This document shows positions 13,593 through 16,252 of a DNA stretch of 16,252 nt, piece by piece (the first letter of the stretch is position 1; each line of letters starts with the position of its first letter). The stretch lies in the NCBI GenBank assembly GCA_017544125.1, contig JAFYET010000036.1, positions 1-16,252 on the forward strand, read 5' to 3'. The DNA is from Ruminococcus sp. GTDB taxonomy: Bacteria > Bacillota > Clostridia > Oscillospirales > Ruminococcaceae. Made by a program: the position numbers and the translations under genes. The notes under the pieces were generated by a model, which saw nothing but the letters and a program-made list of their open reading frames with translations, searched no databases and was not told where the DNA came from.

Positions 13593-14502
13593 GCGCATTA
13601 GTGAGCCCATGGGCGTGCTGCTCATAAACAAGCCTAAGGACTGGACATCGTTTGATGTATGCGGCAAGCTGCGAGGTATGCTGCACACAAAGAAAATAGG
13701 TCACACGGGAACGCTTGACCCAATGGCGACGGGTGTGCTGCCCATACTTGTAGGCAAGGCTGCAAGGGCGGCTGACATACTGCCCGAGAGCGGCAAGCAG
13801 TACAGGGCGCATTTTAAGCTCGGGCTTGACACTGACACGCAGGACATAACGGGCAAGGTGCTTTATGAAGACAGCACACCCGTGACAAGAGCGCAGCTTG
13901 AAGAGGCGCTTGACGGCTTTATCGGCGAATATATGCAGACACCGCCTATGTACTCGGCAGTAAAGGTAGGGGGCAAAAAGCTCTACGAATATGCCAGAGA
14001 GGGCAGGGAGATAAAGCGTGAGCCAAAGCGCAGGTATGTTGACTTCATAACGCTTGAAAGCTATGACGAAGCGGCAAGAGAGGGCGTTATGAGCCTGTCG
14101 GTAAGCAAGGGAACATACATAAGAACGCTTATTGCAGATGTGGCTGCAAGGCTCGGCACATCCGGCGTTATGACAGCCCTTGAGAGAACAAAGGCAAACG
14201 GCTTTGACATATCGCAGTGCATGACCATAGAGCAGGCGCAGGCGCTTGCTGATGAGGGCAGGCTGTATGAGCGGCTGATGCCGCTTAGCGAGATATTCGG
14301 CGGCTTACAAAAGGTAAGGCTATCACCAAAGCACACAGCACTTTACAAAAACGGCGTAAAGCTGCGCCCGCAGCAGGCGGGGATATCGGGCTTTGATGCT
14401 GACAGCCGGTATCTTATATACTCAGATGACGGGCAGCTCATCTCGGTGGCATATATTGATGTGCAGAAAAACGAGCTGAGGGCTCTTAGGAATTTTTACT
14501 GA
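13585..14502 (+). CDS. truB: tRNA pseudouridine(55) synthase
   Basis: TruB converts U55 of the tRNA T-arm to pseudouridine and acts as a tRNA chaperone. The 305-residue product has MGVLLINKPKDWTSFDV at 9-25 and GHTGTLDPMATGVLPILVG (39-57) with catalytic Asp45. YSAVKVGGKKLYEYAREG and GTYIRTLIADVAARLG are later family motifs, and a PUA-like C-terminal domain follows. It starts 8 nt inside nrnA. A second ATG at codon 9 is a possible alternative, but the coupled start is the likely one. Only 12 nt separate it from ribF. Confidence 0.96.
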   Translation: MTERISEPMGVLLINKPKDWTSFDVCGKLRGMLHTKKIGHTGTLDPMATGVLPILVGKAARAADILPESGKQYRAHFKLGLDTDTQDITGKVLYEDSTPVTRAQLEEALDGFIGEYMQTPPMYSAVKVGGKKLYEYAREGREIKREPKRRYVDFITLESYDEAAREGVMSLSVSKGTYIRTLIADVAARLGTSGVMTALERTKANGFDISQCMTIEQAQALADEGRLYERLMPLSEIFGGLQKVRLSPKHTALYKNGVKLRPQQAGISGFDADSRYLIYSDDGQLISVAYIDVQKNELRALRNFY

Positions 14503-14510
14503 GGGGGGAG
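14503..14510 (+). promoter_or_regulatory. Strong ribosome binding site for the TTG start of ribF
   Basis: GGGGGGAG lies directly after the truB stop and 4 nt before the TTG at 14515. It justifies the rare start codon, since no ATG occurs before the essential GIFDGVH motif. Confidence 0.75.
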
Positions 14511-14514
14511 ACCC

Positions 14515-15426
14515 TTGACAGACATAACCGAAACAGGAATAGTTACCGATGAGCGGTGTGCGGTGGCGCTGGGCATATTTGACGGCGTACACAGAGGCCA
14601 CAGGCGGGTGCTTGAAAAGGCTTTCTCGCACGATGAGCTCAGGCGGGCGATATTTACCTTCAACACCCACACGGTAGACTCAAAGGGCAAGGATTACAAG
14701 ATGCTCATAACCGACAGCTTCAAGAGAAAGCTGCTTGACCGTGCGGGGGCTGACTACATATATTCCCCTGATTTTTACAGGCTTAAAAGTATGCCGGCGG
14801 AGGATTTTGCGAGGGACATACTCAAAGGTGCGCTGCACGCTGAGGTGGCTGTATGCGGCGAGAAGTTCCGCTTTGGCTGCGGTGCGGCGGGCGACAGTGA
14901 TGCGCTGATACGCTACGGCAGGAAATACGGCTTTGAGGTAGAGATAGTGCAGCGGCTCGACAGTGACGGGGTGCGCATAAGCTCATCGCTGATAAGAAGC
15001 CTGGTGCGTGAGGGCGAGATAGAAAAGGCAAACAGGCTGCTGGGCTACAGCTACGGCTACTCTTTAGAGGTCATACACGGCAACGAGATAGGGCGCACCT
15101 GGGATTTCCCGACGATAAACCAGCAGATACCCGACGGGCTGGTACTGCCGAGGTTCGGGGTGTATGTTTCAAACGTACACATAGATGACCGCTGCTACAC
15201 GGGCGTTACGAACATTGGCGTAAAGCCCACGGTCGAGAAGGAGATTCGTCCCCTCGCCGAGACGTTCATCGTTGATTACGAGGGCGACCTTTACGGCAGG
15301 GAGATAGAGATAGAGCTCTTTGAGTTTATAAGACCCGAGAAGAAGTTTGACAGCTTTGATGCTCTGAAAGCTGAGATAAAGAGGAACACGGAATACGCAA
15401 AAGCGGCGTATTTAAAATACATCTGA
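14515..15426 (+). CDS. ribF: Bifunctional riboflavin kinase/FMN adenylyltransferase
   Basis: RibF phosphorylates riboflavin to FMN and adenylates FMN to FAD. The 303-residue protein starts with TTG. The N-terminal nucleotidyltransferase domain shows [14 protein letters not shown] (19-32), where the family usually has GNFDGVHxGH, and [14 protein letters not shown] (154-167) for ATP binding. The C-terminal kinase domain has [10 protein letters not shown] (193-202) with the PTxN metal site, [16 protein letters not shown] and the catalytic-base region [14 protein letters not shown] (E249). Both activities appear intact. It sits between truB and gltX with gaps of 12 and 14 nt, inside the same operon. 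Confidence 0.95.
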   Translation: MTDITETGIVTDERCAVALGIFDGVHRGHRRVLEKAFSHDELRRAIFTFNTHTVDSKGKDYKMLITDSFKRKLLDRAGADYIYSPDFYRLKSMPAEDFARDILKGALHAEVAVCGEKFRFGCGAAGDSDALIRYGRKYGFEVEIVQRLDSDGVRISSSLIRSLVREGEIEKANRLLGYSYGYSLEVIHGNEIGRTWDFPTINQQIPDGLVLPRFGVYVSNVHIDDRCYTGVTNIGVKPTVEKEIRPLAETFIVDYEGDLYGREIEIELFEFIRPEKKFDSFDALKAEIKRNTEYAKAAYLKYI

Positions 15427-15440
15427 AAGGACTTGTAAGA

Positions 15441-16252
15441 ATGAAAAAGGTAAGGACGAGATTTGCGCCGTCACCCACAGGTTATATGCACATAGGCAAC
15501 CTGAGAACGGCATTGTTTACATATCTTATCGCCAAGCAGAACGACGGCGACTTTATACTCAGGATAGAGGACACCGACCGTGAGCGCTATGTTGAGGGGG
15601 CAGTTGATGTGATATACAACACCCTTAAGCAGTGCGGGCTCAACTGGGACGAGGGTCCTGACATAGGCGGTCCTGCAGGACCTTATGTTCAGAGCGAGAG
15701 AATGGGTATGTTCAAAAAGTATGCCGAGGAGCTGGTCGAAAAGGGCGAGGCTTACTACTGCTTCTGCGACAAGGAAAGGCTTGACGGCTTAAAGGCAGAG
15801 TGCGAGGCGCAGGGCAAGACATACAGCTATGACAGGCACTGCCGTGAGCTTTCAAAGGAAGAGGTTCAGGCAAAGCTCGATGCAGGCACGCCCTACGTTA
15901 TCAGGCAGAAGATGCCACTTGACGGCAGCGTTACCATCCACGATGAGCTTTACGGCGACATAACCGTTGACTGCACAGAGCTTGAAGACCAGATACTGAT
16001 AAAGACAGACGGCTTCCCCACATACAACTTTGCAAACGTGGTGGACGATCACCTTATGGGCATAACACACGTTGTAAGGGGCAATGAGTATCTTTCGTCA
16101 GCGCCCAAGTATGAGCTTTTATACAAGGCATTCGGCTGGGAAGTGCCTACCTACATACACGTAGAGCACATTATGAAGGACAAGCAGCACAAGCTGTCAA
16201 AGCGTGACGGCGATGCTTCGTTTGAGGACCTTATGAGCAAGGGCTATCTCAC
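15441..16252 (+). CDS. gltX: Glutamyl-tRNA synthetase (partial, C-terminus beyond window)
   Basis: This class I synthetase charges tRNA-Glu. The 270 visible codons are open to the right edge. [19 protein letters not shown] carries the HIGH-type motif as HIGN (17-20), and [10 protein letters not shown] is the amino-acid-binding region. A zinc site of the GluRS type is seen as CFC (C107, C109) and YDRHC (Y130, C134). The KMSKS-type motif appears as KLSKRDG (251-257). A complete enzyme would be about 485 residues, so roughly 215 are missing, including the anticodon-binding domain. AAAGGA is 9 nt before ATG 15441. GluQ-RS is unlikely because the length and motif spacing fit GltX. It lies 14 nt after ribF and is likely cotranscribed. 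Confidence 0.94.
   Translation, partial: MKKVRTRFAPSPTGYMHIGNLRTALFTYLIAKQNDGDFILRIEDTDRERYVEGAVDVIYNTLKQCGLNWDEGPDIGGPAGPYVQSERMGMFKKYAEELVEKGEAYYCFCDKERLDGLKAECEAQGKTYSYDRHCRELSKEEVQAKLDAGTPYVIRQKMPLDGSVTIHDELYGDITVDCTELEDQILIKTDGFPTYNFANVVDDHLMGITHVVRGNEYLSSAPKYELLYKAFGWEVPTYIHVEHIMKDKQHKLSKRDGDASFEDLMSKGYL

Noticed and set aside
15441..16252. GluQ-RS (tRNA-Asp modifying paralogue)
   Set aside because: The reading frame runs past 270 codons with a GltX-like zinc site, a KLSKR motif at the expected place and no stop, so full-length GltX is more likely.

Overview
This window is Firmicutes chromosome, most likely from a Ruminococcus-like member of the Clostridia (Oscillospiraceae). The gene order rimP-nusA-ylxR-ylxQ-infB-rbfA-nrnA-truB-ribF is the Gram-positive version of the nusA/infB operon. 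Strong AGGAGG-type ribosome binding sites, sigma-A promoters, heavy ATA (Ile) and AGG/AGA (Arg) codon use with moderate GC content, and several zinc-ribbon membrane proteins fit that assignment. The genus is inferred, not proven.

Layout. Positions 2-94 hold the last 30 codons of an EAL-type protein on the + strand, followed by a textbook terminator that can work in both directions. From 179 to 4823 all genes lie on the - strand: an MFS transporter, a double zinc-ribbon membrane protein with an acidic tail, a lipoprotein, a single zinc-ribbon membrane protein with its own strong promoter, and alanine racemase (alr). A divergent promoter region at 4824-4977 separates this block from + strand genes: a SLOG/YpsA-like protein, a membrane protein with a degenerate LytR-CpsA-Psr domain, and a PII-like small protein.

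A strong promoter at 7152-7180 and a leader with an 11-bp hairpin introduce the long operon rimP-nusA-ylxR-ylxQ-infB-rbfA-nrnA-truB-ribF-gltX, which runs off the end of the window. Gaps inside it are 50 nt or less, with two 8-nt overlaps, and no terminator is visible. It joins transcription control (NusA), ribosome assembly (RimP, RbfA), translation initiation (IF-2), RNA processing or binding (YlxR, YlxQ), nanoRNA/pApA turnover (NrnA), tRNA modification (TruB), flavin cofactor synthesis (RibF) and Glu-tRNA charging (GltX).

Most of the window is ordinary housekeeping sequence. The less explained parts are: (1) the zinc-ribbon/lipoprotein cluster at 1454-3504, where the lipoprotein and the membrane protein next to it appear to share one extracytoplasmic domain; (2) the SLOG, degenerate-LCP and PII-like genes at 4978-7065; and (3) the structured leader of the rimP operon. 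I see no CRISPR array, tRNA, rRNA, insertion sequence or prophage, and I do not claim a clearly new system.
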